Shown: one piece after another, positions 23,463-31,753 of the stretch
Position numbering within the stretch: position 1 is the stretch's first letter
How the letters are laid out: every line of letters begins with the position of its first letter
Origin: Brevibacillus sp042683565
GTDB taxonomy: Bacteria; Bacillota; Bacilli; Brevibacillales; Brevibacillaceae
Direction: 5' to 3'
NCBI RefSeq assembly: GCF_042683565.1
Contig: NZ_JBHUJW010000023.1
Location: 248,001-312,000, forward strand
DNA length: 64,000 bases
Notes under the pieces: generated by a model
Seen by the model: the letters and a program-made list of their open reading frames with translations, nothing else
Database searches by the model: none
Told to the model about the DNA's origin: nothing
Made by a program: the position numbers and the translations under genes

Positions 23463-24757
23463 CACTTCATCACCCTCCATGCATTCATCAGATCGCGGGC
23501 CATCTTCCACTTGTCCCTAGCCGTGCCGAGCTCGCTCCAGATCTTTTTCTGCTTGTTCCATTTGGAAGTGCCGTCTACCGTGAACATCTGGCTGGCTGCC
23601 TTGTTCATCATCGGGATGTACTGCTCAAAATATTGCGGGTACTTCTCGAAGTGATGGGTCGCGTCCTTGTACTTCTTCAGATCCTGCCCGACGAAGCTGT
23701 CCAAAAGGCTGATGCGGTACGAATCGAGCATGCGCTCCGAGAAATCTTTGGCCTCGCGAGCACGGATGATCGTCTCCGCCGCCATCACCCCGGAAGCCAT
23801 CGCCATGTTGGAGCCTTCCCGATGGATCGCGTTGACCAGCTGGGCCGCATCGCCTACGACAATCACCCCGTCTCCGACGAGTTTGGGCATCGACCGATAG
23901 CCTCCCTCGGGAATCAGGTGGGCCAGGTATTCCTGCTGTTCGCAGCCCTGTATATAGGGGCGGATCATCGGGTGATTTTTTACATAATCCAGCAATTCAT
24001 ACGGTTTGATCTTGTTTTTTATCAGGCCCGAGAGCATCGTCCCGACCCCGATGTTCAAGCTGTCCTTGTTCGTGTACAGCCAAGCCGTGCCCAAAATTCC
24101 TTTGGTCGAGTCACCGAAAATCTCGATGGTGCAACCGTGGTCGCCTTCCAGATTGAAGCGATCCTCGATGATTTTCCGGTCCAGCTTTAGCACCTCCATG
24201 ACGGCCAGCGCTACTTCGCCAGGACGGAATTCCTTGTGGAAGCCGAGCGATTTGGAGAGCAGCGAATTGACGCCGTCTGCCAGCACGACGACGTCCGCGT
24301 ACACGTCGCCATCCGGACGGTCCGTGCGTATCCCGGTGACTTTGCCGTTCTCCACGATGCACTCCAGCGCCACTGTCTCATTGAGCAAAAGCGCACCTGC
24401 CTGCACCGCCTTGTCCGCGAACCACTGGTCGAATTTGGCGCGCAGAACGGTGAAGTTGTTGTACGGCTCCTGCGCCCACTCCAGCCCTTTGTAGCTGAAA
24501 GTGAGCGCCGATTCTTTGTCCAGCATCATGAAGCGCTGCTCGACAATCGGCCTCTCCACGGGTGCTTCCTTGTAAAAACCGGGGATGATGTCCTCCATCG
24601 TCTTGCGGTACAGCACGCCGCCCATCACGTTTTTCGAGCCGGGATATTCCCCCCGCTCCATTAAGAGGACGTTCACTCCTTGTTTGGCGAGAGTGTACGC
24701 ACAGGCCGTCCCCGCCGGACCTGCTCCGACTACAATGACATCAAACTTTTCCGCCAT
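23462..24757 (-). CDS. fixC: FixC, FAD-dependent ETF:quinone oxidoreductase-like
   Basis: 431 residues. The N-terminal FAD loop is VVGAGPAGTACAYTLAKQG, then KNVMGGVLY, the Rossmann return VVLADGVNS, and the second FAD contact GDGVIVVGDAAQLVNAIHREGSNMAM. This is the FixC/YdiS family, part of membrane-associated FixABCX complexes. In other bacteria the complex bifurcates electrons from NADH to quinone and to a low-potential ferredoxin. Start ATG at 24757 has AAGGAGG and overlaps the end of fixB by 17 bp. Role here is inferred; no nitrogenase genes are present in the window. Confidence 0.93.
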   Translation of the reverse strand: MAEKFDVIVVGAGPAGTACAYTLAKQGVNVLLMERGEYPGSKNVMGGVLYRKTMEDIIPGFYKEAPVERPIVEQRFMMLDKESALTFSYKGLEWAQEPYNNFTVLRAKFDQWFADKAVQAGALLLNETVALECIVENGKVTGIRTDRPDGDVYADVVVLADGVNSLLSKSLGFHKEFRPGEVALAVMEVLKLDRKIIEDRFNLEGDHGCTIEIFGDSTKGILGTAWLYTNKDSLNIGVGTMLSGLIKNKIKPYELLDYVKNHPMIRPYIQGCEQQEYLAHLIPEGGYRSMPKLVGDGVIVVGDAAQLVNAIHREGSNMAMASGVMAAETIIRAREAKDFSERMLDSYRISLLDSFVGQDLKKYKDATHHFEKYPQYFEQYIPMMNKAASQMFTVDGTSKWNKQKKIWSELGTARDKWKMARDLMNAWRVMK

Positions 24758-25772
24758 ATTGTACCTCCTTGTCCGGCACCTTCTGAAACGCCTCCATCAG
24801 CAAAGGCACGATTTCAAAGGCGTCCCCGACGATCCCGTAGTGGCATGACTGAAAGATGAGCGCGTTTGGGTCCTTGTTTATGGCAATAATCATGCCGGAG
24901 TTGCGCATCCCGACCAGGTGCTGGATCGCTCCCGATATACCGATGGCAAAGTAGATTTTCGGCGTCACCGTCACGCCTGTCTGCCCGACCTGGTGTTCAT
25001 GCCCGATCCAGCCTGCCTCGACCGCATCCCGGCTCGCCCCCACGGTGGCGCCGATCTTTTCCGCGAACTGGTGGATCAGCGCAAAGCCTTCCTTGCTGCC
25101 CAGCCCTTTTCCCCCCGCCACGATGACATCCGCCTCGTCCAGCCGCACTTTTTTCCTGGTCTCGCGGACGATTTTCAGCACTTTGGTGCGAATGTCTTGC
25201 TCGCGCAGCGCGATGCTCTCCTCGATGATCTCGCCTGTGCGGGCAGGGTTCGGTTCCAGCGCACGCATCACCTTCGGGCGGACCGTAGCCATCTGCGGCC
25301 GATGCTTTTTGCAAAGGATGGTCGCCATGATATTGCCGCCAAAAGCCGGTCGGCTCGCTTCCAGAAGACCGGTCTCGGCATTGACGTCGAGCATCGTCGT
25401 GTCGGCGGTCAGCCCTGTCTCCAGGTCGGTCGCCACTGCCGAAGCCAGGTCCTTGCCCGTAGAAGTCGCCCCGTACAGGATGATTTCCGGCTTGTGTTTG
25501 TTCACGCATTCGATCACGGCGCGCATGTACGACTCCGTGCGGTAATAGTGAAAGATCGGGTCGTCATACACATAGACCTGGTCTGCGCCATAGGAGAAGA
25601 GCGTCTCCGCCAGCTGCTTGACGCCATCCCCGATCAACAGTCCCGCGAGCGGCACGCCCCGTTTGTCCGCCATCTGACGTCCCGCACCGAGCAGCTCCAG
25701 GGAAACCGGCGCGATCCTGCCGTCCTTCACCTCCGCGTACACCCAGATGCCGCGATAATCCTCCAGATTCAT
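24741..25772 (-). CDS. fixB: FixB, electron transfer flavoprotein alpha subunit
   Basis: 343 residues. N-terminal domain opens GIWVYAEVKDGRIAPVSLELLGAGR. The C-terminal FAD-binding domain has VIVAGGKGLGSKEGF, VGASRDAVEAGWI, the loop HEHQVGQTGVTVTPKIYFAIGIS with the QxGxTGxxVxP FAD signature, then GAIQHLVGMRNS and AINKDPNALIFQ. This is the ETF-alpha pattern of FixB. Start ATG 25772 (GGAGGGG site) overlaps the fixA stop as ATGA. The longer upstream frame is antisense to nothing real and lacks a site. Confidence 0.93.
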   Translation of the reverse strand: MNLEDYRGIWVYAEVKDGRIAPVSLELLGAGRQMADKRGVPLAGLLIGDGVKQLAETLFSYGADQVYVYDDPIFHYYRTESYMRAVIECVNKHKPEIILYGATSTGKDLASAVATDLETGLTADTTMLDVNAETGLLEASRPAFGGNIMATILCKKHRPQMATVRPKVMRALEPNPARTGEIIEESIALREQDIRTKVLKIVRETRKKVRLDEADVIVAGGKGLGSKEGFALIHQFAEKIGATVGASRDAVEAGWIGHEHQVGQTGVTVTPKIYFAIGISGAIQHLVGMRNSGMIIAINKDPNALIFQSCHYGIVGDAFEIVPLLMEAFQKVPDKEVQYGGKV

Positions 25773-26599
25773 GCCTGCCCCTCCTTCACCCGAAACAATC
25801 CTTTTTTCTCCTGCAAAATCTCCATCAGCCGCGCGACTTGCTCCCGCGGCGTCCCTTCCAGCATGTCGCCGCCTTTTGGCTTTTCCGGAGGCCAGACCTT
25901 CGCCACGACCGTGGGCGAGCCTTTCAGTCCCAACTGCGAGCGGTCGATGTCTCCCAGGTCGTCCACACTCCAGACGACAGGATCGTAGCGTGCGGCACGC
26001 AGCATGTTCGGCAGCGGCGAATACGGCACCTCGTTGATCTCCTTCTCCACGGAAAAGAGACAAGGCAAGGCGGATTGCACCACTTCATAGCCGTCCTCCA
26101 GCTTGCGGTGGACGATGCAATACCCCTCCGCCTTGTTCACTTCCACGACCTTTTTAACGTTGGTCAGCGGCGGAATATCGAGCCTGCGGGCGATGCCCGG
26201 ACCGACCTGCCCCGTGTCGCCGTCGATCGTCATTTTGCCGCAAATCACCAGATCAACAGGCTGCGTCTGGGCGATTTTCTCGATTGCCTTGGTGATCGCG
26301 TAGCTCGTCGCCAGCGTATCCGCCCCGGCGAAAGCCCTGTCCGTGATGAGGTATCCAGCATCTGCTCCGATCTCGACGCATTTGCGGATCGCCTTGACCG
26401 CCGGTGGAGGACCCATGGTCACGACAGAGACGATCCCTCCGTACCGCTGCTTCAGCCGGACTGCCTCCTCAACGGCATGGGCATCATACGGATTGAGGAT
26501 CGCGGGTGCGCTCGCCCGGTCCATCGTATTGGTCTTGGGATTCATCTTGATGATTTTCGTATCCGGCACTTGCTTGATGCAAGCGACGATGTGCAGCAT
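25769..26599 (-). CDS. fixA: FixA, electron transfer flavoprotein beta subunit
   Basis: 276 residues. Family blocks: HIVACIKQVPDT, NPYDAHAVEEAVRLKQ, VSVVTMGPP, DLVICGKMTIDGDTGQVGPGIA (the ETF-beta signature) and an N-terminal nucleotide-binding fold. In bifurcating FixAB the nucleotide-binding site of FixA oxidises NADH. First gene of fixABCX, start ATG 26599 with AAGGGGGG. It is divergent from the methionine gamma-lyase gene across 321 bp. I found no convincing sigma-54 or sigma-A promoter for it on the minus strand. Confidence 0.93.
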   Translation of the reverse strand: MLHIVACIKQVPDTKIIKMNPKTNTMDRASAPAILNPYDAHAVEEAVRLKQRYGGIVSVVTMGPPPAVKAIRKCVEIGADAGYLITDRAFAGADTLATSYAITKAIEKIAQTQPVDLVICGKMTIDGDTGQVGPGIARRLDIPPLTNVKKVVEVNKAEGYCIVHRKLEDGYEVVQSALPCLFSVEKEINEVPYSPLPNMLRAARYDPVVWSVDDLGDIDRSQLGLKGSPTVVAKVWPPEKPKGGDMLEGTPREQVARLMEILQEKKGLFRVKEGQA

Positions 26600-26865
26600 C
26601 TACCATTCCCCCCTTGCTGCCGGGCCGCGAATCTCATCTTAGTACGGTTGACATGGTTGTCTCTTTTTCGCGCGATCCTTCAGGCAGCTTGTCGTTCATT
26701 GATATAACGTATTGCCGTTTCGCTCCGCTTAGACCAGCAAACAGGGAGAAACGCCGCACCGCAGCTCTGCGCTGCTGGTCCGTTTTCTTGCCACTTGGCA
26801 CGAAACTTTTCCAGCATTCTCGCACGATCGGCCACATAGCGCGGCCGCTTCCGCCTTTTCCCAGC
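26600..26865. other. Divergent control region between fixA and the methionine gamma-lyase gene
   Basis: No convincing gene. It contains an inverted repeat TGCCA-CT-TGGCA at 26789-26800, about 90 bp upstream of the predicted sigma-54 start point and thus suitably placed for an activator site, and looser arms GACCAGC / GCTGGTC at 26732-26738 / 26774-26780. Short minus-strand open frames here have no ribosome site. Confidence 0.5.
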
Positions 26866-26881
26866 TGGCACAGATCATGCA
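26866..26881 (+). promoter_or_regulatory. Sigma-54 (-24/-12) promoter of the methionine gamma-lyase gene
   Basis: TGGCAC-N5-ATGCA, with GG and GC exactly 10 bp apart, fits the RpoN consensus TGGCAC-N5-TTGCA with one mismatch. It lies 40 bp before the ATG and the neighbouring downstream gene encodes a sigma-54 activator, which supports it. Confidence 0.78.
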
Positions 26882-26920
26882 ACCATACGTTTTACCAATA
26901 TTCCGAGAGGTGATTTTCCC

Positions 26921-28126
26921 ATGACTTTCAACCAAGCGATGAACAAAGAAAAACAGCGGGGACTGTCCACGACTGCCATCCATGCCGGCTATCACTGCGA
27001 TCCTCTGACCGGTGCGCTCGCCACCCCGATCTACCAGACCTCGACCTTTGTGTTTTCTTCCACAGAAGAGGGCGCTCGCCGCTTTGCCGGTGAAGAGGCC
27101 GGCTACATCTACTCGCGTCTGGGAAATCCGACAGTCACTGTTCTGGAGGAGAAAATGGCGGCTCTGGAGAAAGCGGAAGCGGGTCTTGCCTTTGCCTCGG
27201 GAATGGCAGCCGTCTCGGCCATCCTGCTCGCGCTCGTGAAGACGGGCGACCACATCCTGGGGACAAAAGGCTTGTACGGCTGCACATACGGCCTGCTCAA
27301 CCTGCTGCAGGACCGCTTTCAGGTGAGCTACTCGCTCTGTGACATGACGGATGAAGCCTCCATCCGCCAAATGCTCCAGCCGACAACCCGCGTCATTTAC
27401 GTGGAAACGCCGATCAACCCTACCATGGAGCTGGTCGACTTGCAGCTGGTCGCCAAGATTGCCAGAGAGATCGGCGCTGCTGTCGTCGTGGATAACACCT
27501 TCATGTCTCCCTATTTGCAGCGCCCGATCGAGCATGGCGCAGACATCGTCATCCACAGCGCCACCAAGTTTATCGGCGGGCACGGAGACGTCATCGCCGG
27601 TGTCGCTGTCGGGCCAAAGGCGATCATGGACAGCATCCGCCTGACCACGCAAAAGGACATCGGCGGCATTCTCGCTCCCTTCGATGCCTATTTGCTGATC
27701 CGCGGACTGAAGACACTCGGGGTGCGGATGGACCGCCACTGCGAAAACGGCATGCAGGTCGCCCGGTTTTTGCACAGCCACCCGAAAGTCGCGGCGGTGT
27801 ACTATCCCGGCCTGCCTGATTTTCCCCAATACGACCTGGCTTGCCGGCAAATGGATGGCTTTGGCGGGCTGCTCGCCTTTGAACTGAAAGGCGGCATGGA
27901 AGCAGGTATCCGCATGATGAACAACGTACATTTGTGCAAGCGCGCCGTGAGCCTTGGAGACGTCGACTCGCTCATTCAGCACCCTGCCTCGATGACACAC
28001 TCCGTCGTCCCTGCCGAAGAACGCGCGAAGATGGGGATTACCGATGGACTCGTTCGCTTGTCTGTCGGAATCGAGGACATCGCGGACATTTTGGAAGATC
28101 TCGACACGGCTCTGTCTTTTGCCTAA
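26921..28126 (+). CDS. mdeA: Methionine gamma-lyase (PLP enzyme)
   Basis: 401-residue Cys/Met-metabolism PLP enzyme. The PLP lysine is K216 in SATKFIGGHGD. Cys121 in LYGCTYGLL corresponds to the active-site cysteine that separates methionine gamma-lyase from cystathionine lyases, which supports conversion of methionine to methanethiol, 2-oxobutyrate and ammonia. Further blocks: YSRLGNPTV, FASGMAAVSA, VETPINPTM, SLGDVDSLIQHPASMTHS. ATG at 26921 follows AGAGGTGA. Driven by a sigma-54 promoter and followed by its likely activator gene. Cystathionine gamma-lyase activity cannot be excluded. Confidence 0.85.
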   Translation: MTFNQAMNKEKQRGLSTTAIHAGYHCDPLTGALATPIYQTSTFVFSSTEEGARRFAGEEAGYIYSRLGNPTVTVLEEKMAALEKAEAGLAFASGMAAVSAILLALVKTGDHILGTKGLYGCTYGLLNLLQDRFQVSYSLCDMTDEASIRQMLQPTTRVIYVETPINPTMELVDLQLVAKIAREIGAAVVVDNTFMSPYLQRPIEHGADIVIHSATKFIGGHGDVIAGVAVGPKAIMDSIRLTTQKDIGGILAPFDAYLLIRGLKTLGVRMDRHCENGMQVARFLHSHPKVAAVYYPGLPDFPQYDLACRQMDGFGGLLAFELKGGMEAGIRMMNNVHLCKRAVSLGDVDSLIQHPASMTHSVVPAEERAKMGITDGLVRLSVGIEDIADILEDLDTALSFA

Positions 28127-28138
28127 GCCGCAACACTT

Positions 28139-28170
28139 GCCCGGGTGCGTACCGCGCCGGGCTTTTCTTT
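28139..28170 (+). terminator. Intrinsic terminator after the lyase gene
   Basis: Stem GCCCGG / CCGGGC (28139-28144 / 28157-28162) followed by TTTTCTTT. Confidence 0.75.
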
Positions 28171-28172
28171 GC

Positions 28173-28216
28173 AACTTGGCTTGCGCCTGATGCTTGGCGC
28201 AGCCAAGTTTTCTCTT
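28173..28216 (+). terminator. Second hairpin between the lyase and regulator genes
   Basis: Long imperfect stem (AACTTGGC...GCGCC / GGCGC...GCCAAGTT) ending in TTTTCTCTTT. It may be a tandem terminator or limit read-through into the regulator gene. Confidence 0.6.
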
Positions 28217-28271
28217 TATGATGGAAAATAAAGAAAGCAAAAGACGGTATGAATGGCGAGGAGGGCTTTCA

Positions 28272-29843
28272 TTGAAGGGGATTACGTTGGAGATCAAAGG
28301 CGAAAATCGGGTCGGGATTACGCACGAAGTCCTCTCGTGCCTGGCGGCAGGCAAGCTCGACATCGTCGGCATGGAGGTCGTGCCTCACTACATTTATGTA
28401 AAAATCCCGTATGTGCCGCACAGCCAGCTCGCGCCGATTACGAAAATGATCCTGCAGGTAAACGGCATCAAGCAGGTCAGGCTAATCACCTGCCTTCCTG
28501 CAGAAGAACGCGAAAATCGCATCCAGACCATCCTCGCCACCGTCTCGGAAGGCATACTGCTGCTGGACGACCAGCTGCGCGTCACCAATATGAATCGCGC
28601 TGCCGTGCAGATGTTGCAGATAAAACCCGAGCAGCTTCTGAACGACTCGATCGAAAAGCTGTGGGGTGAAGCTGCCCGCGAGATCAGACGCTGCCTGCAG
28701 GATGCGGTGGAGCTGCCCAGCGTGCAGGTCAGCCTGATGGCGGCCGGGCGCCAGCTCCCCATGCGCTATGTCTGCAGCTATCATCCCATCCTTCCCGCCG
28801 AAAGCGGCGAGCGCAATGGCGTAGTCGTCGTGCTCCGCGACCACAAGCAAATCCAGGAGCTGCTATCGACCGTACAGAAAAGCAATCGCTTTACGTTTGA
28901 AGAAATCGTGCAGCAGAGCGACAACATGAGGCAGTGCATCGAGACGGCGAGGCGGGTCGCAGGCAGCGAGGCGACTGTGTTTTTGCAGGGCGAAAGCGGT
29001 ACGGGAAAAGAACTGTTCGCCCGTGCCATTCACGGCGAGAGCCACCGCGCTGCCGGGCCCTTTGTGCCGATCAACTGCGCCGCCATTCCCGATGCTTTGC
29101 TGGAAAGCGAGCTGTTCGGGTACGAGCAGGGCGCATTTACCGGCGCGCGCAAAGGGGGAAAGCTCGGTCTGTTTGAGATGGCCAAGGGCGGCACGCTGTT
29201 TCTCGATGAAATCGGCGATCTCCCCCTCCACCTGCAAGCCAAGCTGCTTCGCGTCCTGGAAGAACGCGGGGTCCGCAGAGTGGGCGGGAGCAGGACCATT
29301 CCCATCGATGTGCGCATCATCGCTGCCACCAACCGGAATTTGCAAGACATGACGAGCAAAGGGCAGTTCCGCGAAGACTTGTACTACCGCCTGCATGTGA
29401 TTCCGATCGTCATTCCGCCCCTGCGCGAGCGCAAAAGCGACATCCCCATGCTGGCCCAGTTTTTTGTGCAAAACGTATGCCGCTCGACAAACCGGCCGGT
29501 CATGCAGCTGACGCCAGCCGCCATTCACGCGCTGCAACGGCATCATTGGCCCGGCAACGTGCGCGAGCTGCAAAACGTGATGGAACGAGCCGTGTACCTT
29601 TGTCCCGGCGCGGAAATTCACCCGCAGCACTTGTATCTGGACCTTCCCCCGGAAGCGTCCGGGCCGCCCTCCGCCGCAGCATCAGCACTGCCTTCCTGCC
29701 GCCTCCGCGAGCAAATGGAAGCGTATGAAAAGACGCTGTTGCTCCGAGCCTTGCGCGAGCACAGCTCCATCAGGCAGGCGGCGGCCTCATTGGGCATCAG
29801 CCACACCGCCGTTTTGCAAAAGATGAAAAAATACAAGCTTTGA
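28272..29843 (+). CDS. Sigma-54-dependent activator (ACT-PAS-AAA+-HTH), likely regulator of the lyase gene
   Basis: 523 residues. ACT domain at 1-75 (TLEIKGENRVGITHEVLSCL), a ligand-binding fold for amino acids; PAS-like segment about 85-190; AAA+ domain with Walker A GESGTGKE (240-247), the sigma-54 contact loop GAFTGA (287-292) and Walker B GGTLFLDEIGD (306-316); C-terminal TyrR-like helix-turn-helix (SIRQAAASLGISHTAVLQKM). The start TTG at 28272 has AGGAGG at 8 nt and puts the ACT domain at the N-terminus; ATGs upstream lack a site. Methionine or a related amino acid as signal is inference; sigma-54 regulators of methionine gamma-lyase (MdeR type) are known in the Bacillus cereus group, from memory. 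An IS element begins right after its stop. Confidence 0.88.
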   Translation: MKGITLEIKGENRVGITHEVLSCLAAGKLDIVGMEVVPHYIYVKIPYVPHSQLAPITKMILQVNGIKQVRLITCLPAEERENRIQTILATVSEGILLLDDQLRVTNMNRAAVQMLQIKPEQLLNDSIEKLWGEAAREIRRCLQDAVELPSVQVSLMAAGRQLPMRYVCSYHPILPAESGERNGVVVVLRDHKQIQELLSTVQKSNRFTFEEIVQQSDNMRQCIETARRVAGSEATVFLQGESGTGKELFARAIHGESHRAAGPFVPINCAAIPDALLESELFGYEQGAFTGARKGGKLGLFEMAKGGTLFLDEIGDLPLHLQAKLLRVLEERGVRRVGGSRTIPIDVRIIAATNRNLQDMTSKGQFREDLYYRLHVIPIVIPPLRERKSDIPMLAQFFVQNVCRSTNRPVMQLTPAAIHALQRHHWPGNVRELQNVMERAVYLCPGAEIHPQHLYLDLPPEASGPPSAAASALPSCRLREQMEAYEKTLLLRALREHSSIRQAAASLGISHTAVLQKMKKYKL

Positions 29844-29995
29844 GACTCCCACGGCTAAAGCCGCAAGCCGACACCTTCGGTATCAGTGGGATTCTTGGGT
29901 GGTAGTCGGAAGTGCATTTCTGCTATCCGTAGTTCCCCCAAGTTCAGGGCTGTCTCATCAGCCCGTCCTAAGACAGTGCATATAGCATCTTAGGC
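29844..29995 (-). ncRNA. Possible omega (guide) RNA of TnpB
   Basis: In IS200/IS605 elements TnpB uses an RNA covering the tnpB 3' end and the right-end hairpins, with the guide taken from flanking DNA. Here the right end folds into several stems (for example GCGGCTTTAGCCG and ACCGAAGGT), and the guide would run into the regulator gene below 29844. Transcription is not shown. Confidence 0.4.
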
Positions 29996-31045
29996 TGACA
30001 GACTGTTACCATCTGCCACAGGTTGACGCATGATATTGATCGCTCCAACCCGATCACGATGAGCGTTGAATCCGCATGAACATTCGTATCTTCTGCCTCT
30101 CGCTTTGTTCTTCTCCCCACAGGCAGGGCAAGATTGAGAAGTGTAGGCAGGATGAACCTCCACAACCCTTATGCTGACAAGGCTTGCCTTGTAGGATATG
30201 AATTGTTGCAGCTGATAGAACGTCCAACCATGCAGATTCTTTGCGTTTTTACGGCTTGTTCTTGCCGTCTTGCGAATCGTCTCTAGTCGTTCAAGCTTGA
30301 TGATGGACACGCCTTCTTGAACGGCTGTATTTACAATTTGACGACTAATCTTATGATTTTGGTCTTTCATCCAACGTTGTTCCTTGTTACCAAGTTTCCG
30401 AATGGCAGACAACTTTTTGAGTTTACCTAATGTACGCCTCCGTTGCTGGTACTTTCTGCGTATGTACTTGTTCTGTCTACCATTTCCAAAAAATCTGGTT
30501 TTCCCTGTGGATGTCACAGCAACAGCAGGAACTTTCAGACCAAGGTCAATACCCATCATGTATTCACCGTTCGATTCGGTTGTGGGAACTACTAACGAAA
30601 TTTGAGCGTACCATTTTCCTGATTTTTCAACGATTCGCATCAGTCCAGGCTTGGCTTGACGTAACAACTCCATGTCTCGATTCGTTGGAATAGCAAGAAA
30701 GGTTGTCTTCTTTGTCTTCCCATCAACGCCGATCGGGAAAGCCACCGTATTTTCAGATAGGGAATAGTTTTGATTGTTGATGAAATAGACAGGTTTTTTA
30801 AGAATGGGGCGAGTGCCCAACTTCTTACTTTTTCGGTACACACTCTTGGCATCACGAATGGCTTGATTACAGACGGCAGAGGGAAGGCGGGATTCTACAT
30901 CTTTGGTTGTCACTTTCGGAAACACTCCAAGTTGTTCCGCCTGTTCACTCAGTTGGTTCACTACCCGAACATACTCTTTTCCTAATTGGCGGAGAACATC
31001 TGGATGATCAGGAAAAATTCGGACTTTTACCGTTAAAGCTTGCAT
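29990..31045 (-). CDS. tnpB: TnpB RNA-guided nuclease (IS200/IS605 OrfB)
   Basis: 351 residues, intact. RuvC-like acidic triad: D167 in MMGIDLGLKVP, E252 in SIIKLERLE, D331 in FNAHRDRVGAINI. The zinc ribbon is CPAC (306-309) and CSC (322-324). The N-terminal helix-turn-helix and wedge part is on the short side for TnpB, but the protein reads through without breaks. From established work, TnpB is an RNA-guided endonuclease ancestral to Cas12 that helps its element persist. Start ATG 31045 has GGGGGTGA, which also contains the tnpA stop, so the two genes were once coupled. Confidence 0.9.
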   Translation of the reverse strand: MQALTVKVRIFPDHPDVLRQLGKEYVRVVNQLSEQAEQLGVFPKVTTKDVESRLPSAVCNQAIRDAKSVYRKSKKLGTRPILKKPVYFINNQNYSLSENTVAFPIGVDGKTKKTTFLAIPTNRDMELLRQAKPGLMRIVEKSGKWYAQISLVVPTTESNGEYMMGIDLGLKVPAVAVTSTGKTRFFGNGRQNKYIRRKYQQRRRTLGKLKKLSAIRKLGNKEQRWMKDQNHKISRQIVNTAVQEGVSIIKLERLETIRKTARTSRKNAKNLHGWTFYQLQQFISYKASLVSIRVVEVHPAYTSQSCPACGEKNKARGRRYECSCGFNAHRDRVGAINIMRQPVADGNSLSA

Positions 31046-31049
31046 GAGC

Positions 31050-31448
31050 TCACCCCCTTTTCTTTTGTTCTTCGACATAGCGTTTGACTGTTTCGCTTGA
31101 TACGTTTCCTGCTGTACTGACGAAGAAAGAGCGTGTCCATAGACTAGGCAAATGAGCATGATGTTTGAATTCTTGCCTCAATATTCGAGAAGTCACTCCT
31201 TTCACTTTTGCCATAACGTCTGATGGAGAATCGGTGGGAAGACCATTCAGGAATAAATGAACATGATCTGGCATCACTTCCATCGCCACAATCAGCCAGT
31301 CATTCTGTTGTCATATTTCAGTTACTAGTTCCTTGAATCGAACTTCCACCTGTTCCACTAATACTTTTCTTCGATAACGAGGGCAGAAAACAAAATGATA
31401 GTGGATCAGAGATACTGTGGTAGCTGTCCGTCTGTATTCTTGTCCCAT
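31050..31448 (-). pseudogene. tnpA: Y1 (HUH) transposase TnpA, broken by a stop codon
   Basis: Reading from ATG 31448, the frame gives MGQEYRRTATTVSLIHYHF... and CPRYRRKVLVEQVEV, typical of IS200 TnpA. A TGA at 31311-31313 interrupts it where related proteins have Trp (a TGG-to-TGA change). The same frame then continues QNDWLIVAMEVMPDHVHLFL (the HUH site) to the likely catalytic Tyr in TVKRYVEEQKKRG. Total length of about 132 codons is normal for the family. Unless the stop is suppressed, the transposase is inactive and the element cannot move by itself. Confidence 0.85.
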
Positions 31449-31646
31449 ATCATGATGGGATCAGTTTTACAATGAAACTGCAACAGACGAACAAAAAGAA
31501 ATGCACTCGCACACATGCTGAGTGTTTGCCCTGCCCATCCCATACAGGGATGTTCGGGCAAAGCCGTCTTTCATCCCACGATGAAAACCGTGGGCTTTCA
31601 GTCGGCAATTAATCCGACCAGTTGCAAAAACCGGACACAAACAGGC

Positions 31647-31706
31647 AAAGAGCGGCGATCCCTCCCCCTCACACTGACGGGGGAGCGAAACGCCGCTCTT
31701 TTTTTC
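31647..31706. terminator. Strong bidirectional terminator
   Basis: Stem AAAGAGCGGCG / CGCCGCTCTTT (31647-31657 / 31691-31701) with an inner CTCCCCC/GGGGGAG stem and a seven-T run on the plus strand. It serves the M6 protease gene and probably served the regulator gene before the IS inserted. Confidence 0.88.
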
Positions 31707-31753
31707 ATGCGCTTGTTCACTTCACTGCTGCAAGAGACATGGGCACTTTCGCA

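Larger units (their letters stand above)
29846..31600 (-). mobile_element. IS200/IS605-family insertion sequence
   Basis: Compact element with an HUH transposase gene (broken) followed by tnpB. The left end (tnpA side) has a hairpin CCCACG / CGTGGG at 31575-31594. The right end, just after tnpB, carries nested stems between CCCAC and GTGGG at 29848-29890. Subterminal palindromes instead of inverted-repeat ends, and no target duplication, are the IS605 pattern. Exact ends cannot be fixed by eye; the right end is within a few bases of the regulator stop codon. Confidence 0.85.

Noticed and set aside
26797..26812. Second sigma-54-like box (TGGCACGAAACTTTTC)
   Set aside because: It has the -24 part but no GC at the -12 position; it is better read as part of the inverted repeat at 26789-26800.
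26634..26882. Small minus-strand frames between fixA and the lyase gene
   Set aside because: No ribosome site and no motif; the region is better explained as control DNA with a sigma-54 promoter.
26729..28372. 547-codon minus-strand open frame
   Set aside because: Antisense to the methionine gamma-lyase gene, whose product is clearly conserved.
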